The notes below the pieces were generated by a model, which had not been told where the DNA came from, did not search any database, and was given only the letters and a program-made list of their open reading frames with translations. This document shows, piece by piece, positions 55,106 through 64,000 of a stretch of 64,000 nucleotides of DNA. Within the stretch, counting starts at the first letter, position 1. Each line of letters starts with the position of its first letter. The stretch covers positions 2,666,001-2,730,000 of the forward strand of contig NZ_CP033966.1 of the NCBI RefSeq assembly GCF_003854895.1, given 5' to 3'. This DNA comes from Pigmentiphaga sp. H8. Its GTDB lineage: Bacteria; Pseudomonadota; Gammaproteobacteria; Burkholderiales; Burkholderiaceae_B. The translations under genes were made by a program, and so were the position numbers.

Positions 55106-57198
55106 CGGCTTCGATCATGGACATCGGCGCCGACGTGGCCGCCGTGTTCGCTGCCGATGGTCCGCTGGCCGGCAAGCTCAAGGGCTACCGGCCCCGGATC
55201 CAGCAGATCGAACTGGCGCAGGCCATCGCGCAGGCCATCGGCGATCGCGGCACCCTCGTGGCCGAGGCCGGCACCGGGACCGGCAAGACCTTCGCCTATC
55301 TCGTGCCGGTGCTGATGCATGGCGGCAAGGTGCTGGTCTCGACCGGGACCAAGACGCTGCAGGACCAGTTGTTCGCCCGCGACCTGCCGGCCGTGCGGGA
55401 TGCGCTGGGGCTGCCCGTCGTCATCGCGCTGCTCAAGGGGCGCTCCAACTACCTGTGCCACTATCACCTGGAACGCACCGTGGGCGACGGCCGGCTGGCC
55501 TCGCGCGCGGAGGTCGCGCAACTGCGCAAGATCGAGTCGTTCGCCAAGCACACCCGCAGCGGCGACAAGGCCGAGCTGGCCGAGGTGCCCGAGAACGCGG
55601 ACATCTGGCACAAGGTCACGTCCACCCGCGACAACTGCCTGGGCTCGGACTGTCCGGCCTTCCGCGAGTGCTTCGTGATGCAGGCCCGCAAGCGCGCGGT
55701 CGAGGCCGACGTGGTGGTGGTGAACCATGCATTGTTCCTGGCCGACCTCGCGCTCAAGGACGAAGGCATCACCGACCTGCTGCCGGCCGCCGATACGGTG
55801 GTGTTCGACGAGGCCCACCAGTTGCCGGCCGCCGCCACGCGCTTCCTGGGCGAGTCGGTGTCGTCGCACCAGTTGCTGGACTTCGCGCGCGACGCCACGG
55901 TCGCCGGCCTGTCCCATGCGCGCGAAAGCGCGGACTGGCCGGTACTGGGGCAGGCCGTCGAACAGGCCACGCGCGAGCTTCGGCTGTCGTGCGCGGCGGT
56001 CGAGAAAATGCCGGGCCAGCGCAGCACCTTCGACACGCTGCCCAATCCCCGGGATTTCGGCAAGGCGGTGCAGCAGGTGATCGATACGGTCCACACCCTG
56101 GGCCGCATCCTGATGGCCGTGGGCGAACGCCATCCCGACCTGGACATGGTGGCCAAGCGCGGCCCGGACCTGATCGCGCGGCTGGCGCGCTGGACCGAGG
56201 CCCATGGCGTGCCGCCGGCGCATGCGGAACAGGCCGCCAAGCCGGCCGAATCCGCCTGGCCGGAACCGGCGCCGGCGTCGTCCTCCGAACCTTCCACCGA
56301 GCCGCCCGCGCAACGGGCGGACGACGGCTGGGTGCGCTGGGTGGAAACAGGCGCCAGCCACATCCGCCTGCATACGGCGCCCTTGTCCGTCGCGCAGGCG
56401 TTTTCGCAGTATCGGCCGGCGGGGCAGGCCTGGATACTGACCTCGGCCACCTTGTCGGTGCGCGAGGATTTCTCGCATTTCACGCGCCAGCTCGGCCTGT
56501 ACGAGGCCACGACCGGCCGCTGGGAGTCGCCGTTCGACTACGGATCCAACGGCCGCTTGTTCGTGCCGCACGGCATCCCGGCGCCCCAGGATCCGCGCTT
56601 CACCGAAGGCTTCGTCGAGGCGCTGCTGCCCGTGCTGGCGGCCAGCCGGGGCTCGGCGCTGGTCCTATGCACGACCCTGCGCGCGGTGGACCGGGTGGCC
56701 GAGCTGCTGCAGGAAGCCTTCCGCGCGCGAGGGTGGGAATGGCCCCTGTTCAGACAGGGCGACCGTTCCCGCCGGGAACTGCTGGAACGCTTCCGCACCA
56801 GCGCGCACGCGGTGCTGGTGGGCAGCGCCAGTTTCTGGGAAGGCATAGACGTGCCGGGCGACGCGCTGACCCTGGTGGCCATCGACAAGCTGCCGTTCGC
56901 GCCGCCGGACGACCCGGTGCTGGACGCGCGCATCCGCGCCAGCCGCGAGCGGGGCGGCAATCCTTTCTTCGAATACCAGTTGCCCGAGGCTGCCATTGCG
57001 CTCAAGCAGGGAGCGGGGCGGCTGATCCGCACCGAAACCGACTGGGGCGTGCTGATGGTGGGCGACCGCCGGCTGGTCGAGAAGCCCTACGGCAAGCTGC
57101 TGTGGCGCGGCCTGCCGCCGTTCACGCGGACGCGCAACGTGGCGGACGTCGAAGCCTTCTACGCCGAGCGGGCCGAGGTGGTCTCGCCCGCGGCCTGA
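55102..57198 (+). CDS. DinG/YoaA-type XPD-like Fe-S DNA helicase
   Basis: 698 residues. Superfamily 2 helicase: Walker A EAGTGTGKTFAYLVPVL near residue 55, an Fe-S domain with cysteines in NYLCHYHLERT and NCLGSDCPAFRECFVMQ, DEAH box VVFDEAHQLPAAA near 235, and C-terminal motifs SASFWEGIDVPGDALTLVAIDKLPF and LKQGAGRLIRTETDWG. It unwinds 5' to 3' and acts in DNA repair or replication. The length and motif set suit YoaA/DinG. The gene converges on the lipoprotein array with a 5-base gap. Confidence 0.92.
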   Translation: MTASIMDIGADVAAVFAADGPLAGKLKGYRPRIQQIELAQAIAQAIGDRGTLVAEAGTGTGKTFAYLVPVLMHGGKVLVSTGTKTLQDQLFARDLPAVRDALGLPVVIALLKGRSNYLCHYHLERTVGDGRLASRAEVAQLRKIESFAKHTRSGDKAELAEVPENADIWHKVTSTRDNCLGSDCPAFRECFVMQARKRAVEADVVVVNHALFLADLALKDEGITDLLPAADTVVFDEAHQLPAAATRFLGESVSSHQLLDFARDATVAGLSHARESADWPVLGQAVEQATRELRLSCAAVEKMPGQRSTFDTLPNPRDFGKAVQQVIDTVHTLGRILMAVGERHPDLDMVAKRGPDLIARLARWTEAHGVPPAHAEQAAKPAESAWPEPAPASSSEPSTEPPAQRADDGWVRWVETGASHIRLHTAPLSVAQAFSQYRPAGQAWILTSATLSVREDFSHFTRQLGLYEATTGRWESPFDYGSNGRLFVPHGIPAPQDPRFTEGFVEALLPVLAASRGSALVLCTTLRAVDRVAELLQEAFRARGWEWPLFRQGDRSRRELLERFRTSAHAVLVGSASFWEGIDVPGDALTLVAIDKLPFAPPDDPVLDARIRASRERGGNPFFEYQLPEAAIALKQGAGRLIRTETDWGVLMVGDRRLVEKPYGKLLWRGLPPFTRTRNVADVEAFYAERAEVVSPAA

Positions 57199-57203
57199 GG
57201 CCG

Positions 57204-58874
57204 CTAGCGGACGACCACCGACACGCTGGTCCGGGGCGGGACGGTAATGGTTTCCTCGTACACGTCGCGGATCGCGGGTCGAACGAACGGAAAGAAGCCG
57301 CGCGGCTGCAGGTACATCGGCACGCCCGCGGGCAGCCCGTAGTCCGCGTACAGCGAACCGTCCATCGGCACGAGTTCGTAGCCGGCGTCGCTTCTGGCGC
57401 CCAGCCCGAAGTTCGGCGGCGAGGCCGCCGGCAGCAGCGCGATGGCCGTGCCTATGCGGCGCAGCGTCGTCTGGACGCCGGGGCCGCCCACGTCGCGGAT
57501 GGCCTTGTCCAGGATGCCCCAGGAATCCGGCGCGCCGGTCTCGTCCAGCAGCCGTCGATAAAGGGCCATGCCGTAGTGGCGCAGCAGGTAGGCGCCTAGG
57601 GTCGAGTTGATGTTGTAGCTGTCGCAGCGGTCCACGGCCAGGATGGGGATGGACAGGATGTCGCAGTTGAAGCCCTGGTCGCGCAGCCAGTAGCGGACGA
57701 AGAAATCCCGGTTCTCGTGGTGGCGGTTCAGTCCGGGCAGGTAGAGCGCGTCCTCGGCCATCAGCGCCATCAGTTCGACGAACCAGGATTGGTGGAAGTA
57801 TTCCTGGCCCGGCTCCTGGGCGATGACCTGACGGTAGCGGGTGGCAAGGTGAGTCAGTTCATGGGCGAAGGTAGCCAGTTCGTCCAGCACCGGATTGTAG
57901 AAATTGTCGTCGGAGATGAAGACGACCAGCGCCTCGTTGCTGAGATTGTCCTCCGGCGGGCCGGCCGGGTCGTTCAGCCCGACGTCGTTCCAGTGCACCG
58001 TCCCGGCCGCCATCATGTCGCGGATGAAGGCCACGTGCAGGTCCTGATCAGGGGCAAGGGCCGGCAACCCGACGTCGGGATACGGCCCCCACGGCGGTCC
58101 GGACAGTGCAACGGTTCGATCGTAGACCGCGGTTTCTCCCTGGACCAGGTCGCGGATGAAACCGTCCAGCATCCCGTCCGTCACGCTGCCCGCCGCCTGG
58201 GTTTGCGCATCGACCCAGACGTGGATGCCGCGCCCGTCGCGGGCCACGGCCTGGCGGACCAGGGTCGAGCGGCGGAACGCGTCCTCCTCCGTGCCCATCC
58301 CGTATCCGGACACCCGCCAGGTGCGCACGTCTCCGAGCCGGGGCGCGGGGGCGGCCGCGCGCGGCGCGATGATCCTGGCCGAGGGCGAGGGCTTGCGGCT
58401 TTTCAACCCTTGCATCGGATCGGCCGCCATCGGCGGCAGATCGGGCCGCCGATGGCGGCGCGGGCCTTCGGTCCTGGCCGCGTCCGCGCCGGCCGGGGCC
58501 GCCAGCCTGGCGGCGGCGGCTGCCAGAGGATAGGGCGATCGCAGGTACAGCTCCAGCGCGGGCAGGCGCTGCGGCGTGTTCCCATGGTTGGTGTAGATCA
58601 GTTGCACGTCCTTGCCGGCCAGGCCTGCCAGCCTGATGGGCAGCGCGACCCGCTCGTCGCCGGTGTTGGTGTACTGCCAGATGCCGATGCCCGAGCTCGC
58701 GTAGCGGTGGGCATCGATGGCGCCACAGCGGGGGCCGCCGCAATCGACCTCGAGTTGCGGGCCGGCCGAAGGGGGCTCCGGCGGCGCGGCGGGCTCGCTA
58801 TCGCCGCCGCATCCCGACAGAAGGATCAGGCCGGCGGCCGACAGCAAGGCAAGCACGCGCATGGCGAGGCTCAT
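57204..58874 (-). CDS. M30-like zinc metallopeptidase lipoprotein, paralog A (3' end of array)
   Basis: 556 residues. Lipoprotein signal with lipobox ILLSGC (Cys22); a start at Met5 is also possible. A conserved N-terminal domain (about 40-118) begins VDCGGPRCGAIDAHRY and runs through WQYTN...GKDVQLIYTN to LELYLRSPYP. After a variable linker comes the catalytic-like domain with HELTH at 338-342 and a downstream glutamate E367 in WFVELMALMAED, as expected for an HExxH...E zinc enzyme of the hyicolysin (M30) kind. The C-terminus is FFPFVRP...VPPRTSVSVVVR. Last gene of a four-gene minus-strand array. Substrate unknown. Confidence 0.75.
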   Translation of the reverse strand: MSLAMRVLALLSAAGLILLSGCGGDSEPAAPPEPPSAGPQLEVDCGGPRCGAIDAHRYASSGIGIWQYTNTGDERVALPIRLAGLAGKDVQLIYTNHGNTPQRLPALELYLRSPYPLAAAAARLAAPAGADAARTEGPRRHRRPDLPPMAADPMQGLKSRKPSPSARIIAPRAAAPAPRLGDVRTWRVSGYGMGTEEDAFRRSTLVRQAVARDGRGIHVWVDAQTQAAGSVTDGMLDGFIRDLVQGETAVYDRTVALSGPPWGPYPDVGLPALAPDQDLHVAFIRDMMAAGTVHWNDVGLNDPAGPPEDNLSNEALVVFISDDNFYNPVLDELATFAHELTHLATRYRQVIAQEPGQEYFHQSWFVELMALMAEDALYLPGLNRHHENRDFFVRYWLRDQGFNCDILSIPILAVDRCDSYNINSTLGAYLLRHYGMALYRRLLDETGAPDSWGILDKAIRDVGGPGVQTTLRRIGTAIALLPAASPPNFGLGARSDAGYELVPMDGSLYADYGLPAGVPMYLQPRGFFPFVRPAIRDVYEETITVPPRTSVSVVVR

Positions 58875-58882
58875 GGCGGCTC

Positions 58883-60550
58883 CTAACGCACGACGACCGA
58901 CAGGCTGGCATGCGGTGGCACGACGATGTTTTCCCGGTAGGTGTCCCGTACGGCCGGCCGGGCAAAGGGGAAGAAGGCGCGCGGCATCAGGGTCATGATC
59001 GTATCGGTCGGCAGGGCCAGTTCGCTCGCGTAGGTAGCGCCGTCGATGGCGGCCAGCGTGTAGGCGCCGTCGGTCCGTTCCGGCAGCCCGTAGCCTTTGG
59101 GCGAAGCGGCCGCCGGCAGCAGGGCGATGTTGGTGGCGAAGCGGCGTAGGGCGGCATCCGCGCCTTCTCCGCCCGCCTGCTTGATGGCGTCGTCCAGGAT
59201 GGCCCAGGAATCGGCAGAGCTGGTGTTGCGCAGCAGTTGCCGATAGAAGCCGATGCCGTATTGCCGCAGCAGGTAGGCACCGAAGGTCGCCTGTGCGCCA
59301 AGGACATAGCAACTGTTGTCGGCTGCGTCCCGCGCGGTCTTCAGGCCGCAGTTGAAGCCGCCCGTGGCGCCCATCGACAGCCAGTACCAGCGGTAGATGT
59401 CGCCGACGGGTTGATACGCATCGCTGCCGGGCAGATACAGGATGTCCTGCATCATCAGGGCCGTCATCATGTCGAGCCAGGGTTCGAAGGACTGGTCGTT
59501 GGCGGGTAGCGCCGAGCGGTGATAGATGTTGGCCAACTGTGTCAGCAACAGCGCCATGGCTGCGGGCGGTTCGCCGGAATCGTAGTAGTCGTCCGGCTGA
59601 TAGAAGCGCTCCGTGGTCAGGTACACGGCAAGTGCCTCGTTGCTGGTGCGGACGTATTCGTCGAAGTCGGGATTGCCCGTCTGCTGGCGGATGCGCAAGT
59701 CCCGGCTGCCCGGGTAGGACACGTAGGCCAGCTCCTTGCCCAGCACGATGTTCAGGTCCTGCGCCGGTGGTATCGCTCCGGCTGTTTCATGTTGTCCCCA
59801 CGGTTCGCCAGCGAGTTCCGTGGCTCGTGTGTAGACGGACCGCGGGCCGGCCGTGACGCGTTGCAGGAGGGTGTCCAGCATCGCGTCGTCGACCAACCCG
59901 TCGCCGTATTGATCGTCCTCCAGCCAGATGTTGACCCGGCGCGAGCCATCCGGTCCCTGGGCCTGGTCCTGGCGATGCAGTGTGAAGGGACGTTCGACCC
60001 GGCCCTCGGTCCACGTATCGACCCACCACAGGCGCGTGGCGCCCACGACGGAGGCAGGGGCGACGGCCCGGCTGGCGGTGGCCTGTTTTTCCGTGGCCAG
60101 ATTCTCCGCAGCCTGTTTCGAGGCGACCGGCATGGCCAGGGAAAAGGCGGGGGCGCGCCGCGCGGCCGCGGGCACATCCGCCGGATAAGGCGAGCGCTCG
60201 AACAATTCGATGCCGGGCATCTTCAGCGGCGCGTCGTCGTGGTTCGTCATGATCAACTGCACGTCCTTGCCGGCCAGGCCCGAGATGTCGATTTCCACCT
60301 CGCGCCGTTCGCCCGTCGTGTTCGTGTATTGCCAGATGCCGACGCCGGAGCCCAGGTAGCGATGGGCGTCGACCGCGCCGCAATGGGGGCCGCTGCAATC
60401 GACGGCCAGCCGGGCGACGGCCGGGGGCGGCGGCTCGGGGGTGTCGGGCGTCACGGCGCCGTCGCCGCCGCAGGCCGACAGCACGAGCGCCGGACCGAGC
60501 AAGGCCAGCCGGAGGGGAAGGGTACGCATGCGTAGCGAAAAGGAGAGCAT
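58883..60550 (-). CDS. M30-like lipoprotein, paralog B, with degenerate zinc site
   Basis: 555 residues. Lipobox LSAC (Cys27), the same N-terminal domain (VDCSGPHCGAVDAHRY...WQYTNTTGERREVEIDISGLAGKDVQLI) and the same C-terminus (FFPFARPAVRDTYRENIVVPP...SLSVVVR). Where the paralogs have HELTH this one has TQLAN (337-341), and the downstream zinc-ligand glutamate of WxxE is methionine (WLDM, 361). It is otherwise intact, with the reading frame undamaged, so it is more likely a pseudoenzyme than a decaying gene. It lies 8 bases upstream of the paralog A start. Confidence 0.75.
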   Translation of the reverse strand: MLSFSLRMRTLPLRLALLGPALVLSACGGDGAVTPDTPEPPPPAVARLAVDCSGPHCGAVDAHRYLGSGVGIWQYTNTTGERREVEIDISGLAGKDVQLIMTNHDDAPLKMPGIELFERSPYPADVPAAARRAPAFSLAMPVASKQAAENLATEKQATASRAVAPASVVGATRLWWVDTWTEGRVERPFTLHRQDQAQGPDGSRRVNIWLEDDQYGDGLVDDAMLDTLLQRVTAGPRSVYTRATELAGEPWGQHETAGAIPPAQDLNIVLGKELAYVSYPGSRDLRIRQQTGNPDFDEYVRTSNEALAVYLTTERFYQPDDYYDSGEPPAAMALLLTQLANIYHRSALPANDQSFEPWLDMMTALMMQDILYLPGSDAYQPVGDIYRWYWLSMGATGGFNCGLKTARDAADNSCYVLGAQATFGAYLLRQYGIGFYRQLLRNTSSADSWAILDDAIKQAGGEGADAALRRFATNIALLPAAASPKGYGLPERTDGAYTLAAIDGATYASELALPTDTIMTLMPRAFFPFARPAVRDTYRENIVVPPHASLSVVVR

Positions 60551-60587
60551 GGCTTTTCCTTGAGACGATTGCCGGTGATGTCCGGGC

Positions 60588-62297
60588 CTATCGGATGACC
60601 ACCGACAGGCTGGTGTGGGGCGGTACGGTCACGGTTTCCCGGTAGGTGCCCTGGATACCCGGGCGCACGAAGGGAAAGATGCCGTAGGGGGCGAGCTGCA
60701 TGGGCGTGGCCGTGGGGAGTTCGCTGACGGCGGCGTAGCGGGCGCCGTCCATGGGGACCAGCGCATAGCCGCTCTCGTTGCGCGCCGGCATGCCAAAGCC
60801 CGCCGGCACGGCCGAGGCGGGCAGCAGGGCGGCGGTCGTCGAGAACCGCTGCCAGGCCTGGGCGAACCCGGCTCCGCCCGCCTGCCGGATGGCATCGTCC
60901 AGGACCTCGAACGAATCCTGCGAACTCGTGTTGTGCAGCAGCCCGTGGAAGAACTGCACGCCGAACTGGCGCAGCAGGAAGCCGCCAAAGCTTCCCACCC
61001 GGTCATAGCCGTAACAGGCCTGGGTGTAGTCCTGGGCCGAGACGGAACGCAGATCGCAGTTCAGGGAGCCCCATCTGACCAGCCGGAGCCAGCTCGCGAG
61101 CCGGTCGTCCCGTATCGGGTGCGCCGGATCGAGATCTTCCCGGTATTGCACGTCCTGCATCATGGTGGCGACCATTTCTTCCAGCCATGTGTCGTTGGTG
61201 TAGGAAGTCGTGCGGCTGAAGTCGCGCCCATAGGCGGTGGCCATGTGGGTCAGTTCGTGCATCAGCATCGAAGGTCCGTAGCCGGAAATGCCGAGCGGGT
61301 CGTACAGCGCGGCGGCGTGGAGGACGACAACGAGGGCTTCGTTGCTGAAGCGCAGCAGGCTGTCTAACTCCGGAATGCCGGTGGGTACGTCGCGCTTGAG
61401 CAGGTTGATCTGGCCGAAGTAGCCGCCGCTGTCGAATCCGCCGGCAATGACGATGTGGAGATCCTGGTCGGGCGGGATGGCGTTTTCGTACGGGCTGGGA
61501 CCCCAAAGCGGTCCGGCCAGCGCGGACAGCCGGGCGTAGGGTGCATCGTCCCCGGCCAGGACGCGGTCGGCCAACTGGTCCAGCATGGCATCGGTGATGC
61601 GATCCGGACCTTCCACCGGATCGGCGACCCACAGGTTCACGCGGCGAGGATCCGTACCCGAGGCCATGACCTGCTTGCGCAAGGTGGCAGGGCGCAAGAG
61701 GGGAGGATTCTGTTCGCTGAAGCGGTTGCCTATCCACCATTCCCGTCGGTCTCCGGTCCGGGGCGGGACATAGGCATCGGGAACGGTCCGCAGTTGCGGC
61801 GAGACGCGTGGCTGCGCACGCAGTTTTCGCCAGGCAGCCGCCGGAATGCGCTCGTGGTCGAGGGAGCGGGACGGAAGGGGGTTGCCGGGACCTGGAGGGG
61901 GGCCGCTCAGGGCTGCCATGGGCGCCTCCAACGGATAGGGCGAGCGGACGAAGAGTTCGAGCGCCGGCAGTTTTTGCGGCACGTCGGAATGGCTGGCGTA
62001 GATCAACTGGACATCCTTGCCCGGGATGCCGGCTATCCGTATGGGCAGCGCCACCCGTTCGTCCGTGTCGTTCGTGTATTGCCACAGGCCGATGCCTTGG
62101 CCGTCGTAGCGGTCGGAGGCGATCGCGCCGCAATGAGGGCCCGCGCAGTCCACCGCCAGGCTGGCCGCGGGAGGCACGACGGGCGGGGCCGGCAGGGCTT
62201 GGTCGCCATCCCCGCCACAGGCGGCCAGGAGCAGCCACACGCCATGGATGGCCAAAGAACTGATCGGGGCGCGTGTTCGTGCAGAGGTGGTTGTCAT
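60588..62297 (-). CDS. M30-like zinc metallopeptidase lipoprotein, paralog C
   Basis: 569 residues. Lipobox LAAC (Cys27). N-terminal domain VDCAGPHCGAIASDRY...LWQYTNDTDERVALPIRIAGIPGKDVQLIY...LELFVRSPYP. The zinc motif HELTH is at 347-351 in MLMHELTHMATAYGRD, with the third ligand E374 in WLEEMVATMMQD. The C-terminus is GIFPFVRPGIQGTYRETVTVPPHTSLSVVIR. The linker (about 122-185) differs from the other copies. The operon gap to paralog B is 37 bases. Confidence 0.78.
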   Translation of the reverse strand: MTTTSARTRAPISSLAIHGVWLLLAACGGDGDQALPAPPVVPPAASLAVDCAGPHCGAIASDRYDGQGIGLWQYTNDTDERVALPIRIAGIPGKDVQLIYASHSDVPQKLPALELFVRSPYPLEAPMAALSGPPPGPGNPLPSRSLDHERIPAAAWRKLRAQPRVSPQLRTVPDAYVPPRTGDRREWWIGNRFSEQNPPLLRPATLRKQVMASGTDPRRVNLWVADPVEGPDRITDAMLDQLADRVLAGDDAPYARLSALAGPLWGPSPYENAIPPDQDLHIVIAGGFDSGGYFGQINLLKRDVPTGIPELDSLLRFSNEALVVVLHAAALYDPLGISGYGPSMLMHELTHMATAYGRDFSRTTSYTNDTWLEEMVATMMQDVQYREDLDPAHPIRDDRLASWLRLVRWGSLNCDLRSVSAQDYTQACYGYDRVGSFGGFLLRQFGVQFFHGLLHNTSSQDSFEVLDDAIRQAGGAGFAQAWQRFSTTAALLPASAVPAGFGMPARNESGYALVPMDGARYAAVSELPTATPMQLAPYGIFPFVRPGIQGTYRETVTVPPHTSLSVVIR

Positions 62298-62309
62298 GGC
62301 GGATCCTTG

Positions 62310-63989
62310 CTATCGGATGACGATGCTCAGGCTGGAGCGCGGCGGAACGAGCAGGGTCTCGCGGTAGCTGCCCAGGATGCGGGGCCGCACGAACGGGAAG
62401 AAGCCGTAGGGTTCCAGGTAAAGCGGCACGCTGTTGGGCAATGCGGTGGTGTCGGCATACCGCGCGCCGTCCAGCGGAATGAGCGAAATCTCTCCTTCAT
62501 GCCTCTCGGGATAGCCGAAGCCCGAGGGCGAAGCCGCCGCGGGAAACAGGGCCGCGCTGCTGCCGAAACGGCGCAGCATGGCCTGGAAGCCGTCGCCCCC
62601 CACCTGCCGGATAGAGTGGTCGAGGACCTCGAAAGAGTTGGTCGAGCTGAAATCGTTCAATAGCGAGACGAACAGATCGGCGCCGTGCTGGCGCATCAGA
62701 TAGGCCGCCAGCGTATTGACCGTGTTGTAGCCATAGCAGGCCCGGTCCGGCGACGGGATCGGATACATGTCGCGCAGATCGCAGTTGAAGCCACCGCGCT
62801 GGCCCCAGATCATCCAGTCTCGGAAACGCGACGCGGTGTCGGAGGGCGCCGGGTCGTCGGGATGGTAGACCAGGTCCTTCATCGCTTCGGCGACCGTTTC
62901 GTTCAGCCAGGAGTCGAGGGTGTACTCGTTGCCGCCGAGAATGCCTCGATAGAACCAGAATACGATGTGTGTGAGTTCGTGCGAGAAATTCTGGATGAAG
63001 TCGGTGTAGACGTCATCGGGGGCGTAGATGGTCCGGGCGTGCATGTACACCGCCAGGGCTTCGTTGGACTGCTGGATGCGGGGAAGGTCCGGATAGTAGT
63101 GACGCACGTAGGAGTCGGTATAGCTGACGTAGCCCAGGACCTCCATCCGCTCGACGATCACCACGTTCAGGTCTTCGCCGGCGCCGATGATGTCTTCGTA
63201 GGGATTCTCGTTCCAGATCGGCCCGGCGATCCTGGTCACCCGGTCGTAGGTGGATCGGATCCCTTGCTGTAGTTGGTCCAGGGCTTCGTCGGTCAGCACG
63301 CCGGCGTCCGTGACCGCGTCCTCGACCCAGATGTTCAGGGTCCTGGGATCGGCGCCATCGACGCGGAAAGTGCGTCGCAGCGTGGTCGGACGCAGCGCCT
63401 TGGCGTCGTCCCGGTACGAAAAGTCATTCACCCACCATTCCTTCGTGTCGCCCACCCGATGGGACGCCGCGGCGGCCATGCGGGTCAGGGCCGGTCCGGA
63501 GGCGGTTTTCACGCGCGGGCGGGGCAAGGCACGCATGTCGTAGGGCGCATGAGGCGCACGAGGGAGCCGGCTTTCCGCCGGATTCGAGGCGGGGCCCGCC
63601 GCGCGCAGCAGCGCGGTCGATGCGGCCGCGTCGACGTAGGGCGAGCGCAGGAACAATTCCAGCGGTGGCAGCTTCTGCCGCGCATCCGCCTGGTTCACGT
63701 AGGAAAGGTGCACGTCCTTGCCCGGTATGCCGTCGATGCTGACAGGTACTTCCACGCGTTCGTCGGTGTCGTTGGTGTACTGCCAGACGCCTACGCCGGA
63801 GCCGGCATAGCGATGGGCGTCGATCGCGCCGCAGCGTGGCCCGCTGCAATCGACGGTCAGCCGCGGGCCGGTCTCGGGAGGCGGCGGCACGGGGGCGGCG
63901 CCGTCTTCCCCTCCGCCGCAGGCGGCCAGGGCCAGGATGGAAAGCAGCGACAGCACGCGCGGCAGCCGGGCGCGGAGTCGTGGGAGCAT
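62310..63989 (-). CDS. M30-like zinc metallopeptidase lipoprotein, paralog D (5'-most in window)
   Basis: 559 residues. Signal peptide with lipobox ALAAC (Cys24). N-terminal domain VDCSGPRCGAIDAHRYAGSGVGVWQYTNDTDERVEVPVSIDGIPGKDVHL. Zinc motif HELTH at 337-341, third ligand E364 in WLNETVAEAMKD. The C-terminus is FFPFVRPRILGSYRETLLVPPRSSLSIVIR. It is 12 bases upstream of paralog C. The start lies 11 bases from the window edge, so further members of the array or the promoter could lie outside. Confidence 0.78.
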   Translation of the reverse strand: MLPRLRARLPRVLSLLSILALAACGGGEDGAAPVPPPPETGPRLTVDCSGPRCGAIDAHRYAGSGVGVWQYTNDTDERVEVPVSIDGIPGKDVHLSYVNQADARQKLPPLELFLRSPYVDAAASTALLRAAGPASNPAESRLPRAPHAPYDMRALPRPRVKTASGPALTRMAAAASHRVGDTKEWWVNDFSYRDDAKALRPTTLRRTFRVDGADPRTLNIWVEDAVTDAGVLTDEALDQLQQGIRSTYDRVTRIAGPIWNENPYEDIIGAGEDLNVVIVERMEVLGYVSYTDSYVRHYYPDLPRIQQSNEALAVYMHARTIYAPDDVYTDFIQNFSHELTHIVFWFYRGILGGNEYTLDSWLNETVAEAMKDLVYHPDDPAPSDTASRFRDWMIWGQRGGFNCDLRDMYPIPSPDRACYGYNTVNTLAAYLMRQHGADLFVSLLNDFSSTNSFEVLDHSIRQVGGDGFQAMLRRFGSSAALFPAAASPSGFGYPERHEGEISLIPLDGARYADTTALPNSVPLYLEPYGFFPFVRPRILGSYRETLLVPPRSSLSIVIR

Positions 63990-64000
63990 GGGCGATACCT

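Overview
This window is high-GC DNA (roughly two thirds G+C by eye) from a betaproteobacterium. The gene content looks like Alcaligenaceae (Bordetella/Achromobacter type): sdhCDAB-sdhE-gltA lying next to mdh, a nearby sucAB-lpdA operon, several orphan Bug-type (TctC) solute-binding proteins, and a G-rich interspersed repeat between genes. The genus is inferred from this gene content and not proven. No tRNA, rRNA, CRISPR array, prophage or insertion sequence was recognised.

Layout. 1-5456: the ISC iron-sulfur operon (iscR partial, iscS, iscU, iscA, hscB, hscA, fdx, iscX). 5527-9669: a plug-less TonB-receptor-like barrel with a lipoprotein signal, a metal-dependent hydrolase with its MarR regulator, a small acidic protein and a LysR regulator. 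9790-12906: an acid-sugar dehydratase, Bug protein and hydroxyacid dehydrogenase cluster. 12922-21410: citE-like lyase, mdh, GntR regulator, sdhCDAB, sdhE and gltA. 21578-25276: a methyltransferase cluster, a Bug protein, and a rhodanese with a BigR/SqrR-type persulfide sensor. 25621-33025: aceA, sucA, sucB and lpdA, so much of the TCA cycle and one glyoxylate enzyme sit within about 19 kb. 33089-39244: a catabolic cluster with a 3-mercaptopropionate-type thiol dioxygenase, CoA-transferase, enoyl-CoA hydratase, Bug protein, AhpD-like protein and a lyase, under an IclR regulator. 39263-45161: a hexapeptide-repeat protein, ligD-ku end joining and zapE. 45177-51399: a hydantoinase/oxoprolinase (HyuA/HyuB) cluster with Bug and small proteins and a divergent IclR regulator. 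51406-57198: triple tandem repeat, tex, an exported coiled-coil protein, a YdcH-like protein and a DinG/YoaA-type helicase. 57204-63989: four tandem paralogous lipoproteins resembling M30 zinc metallopeptidases.

The most unusual content is the four-gene M30-like lipoprotein array. Three copies keep HELTH plus a downstream WxxE glutamate, while the second copy from the 3' end has lost both. Other notable items are the plug-less lipidated barrel, the uninterrupted six-residue-period solenoid protein, the thiol-dioxygenase/CoA-transferase cluster that matches known dithiodipropionate catabolism, near-identical repeats inside two TCA operons, and a series of well-formed operator palindromes in front of local regulators.
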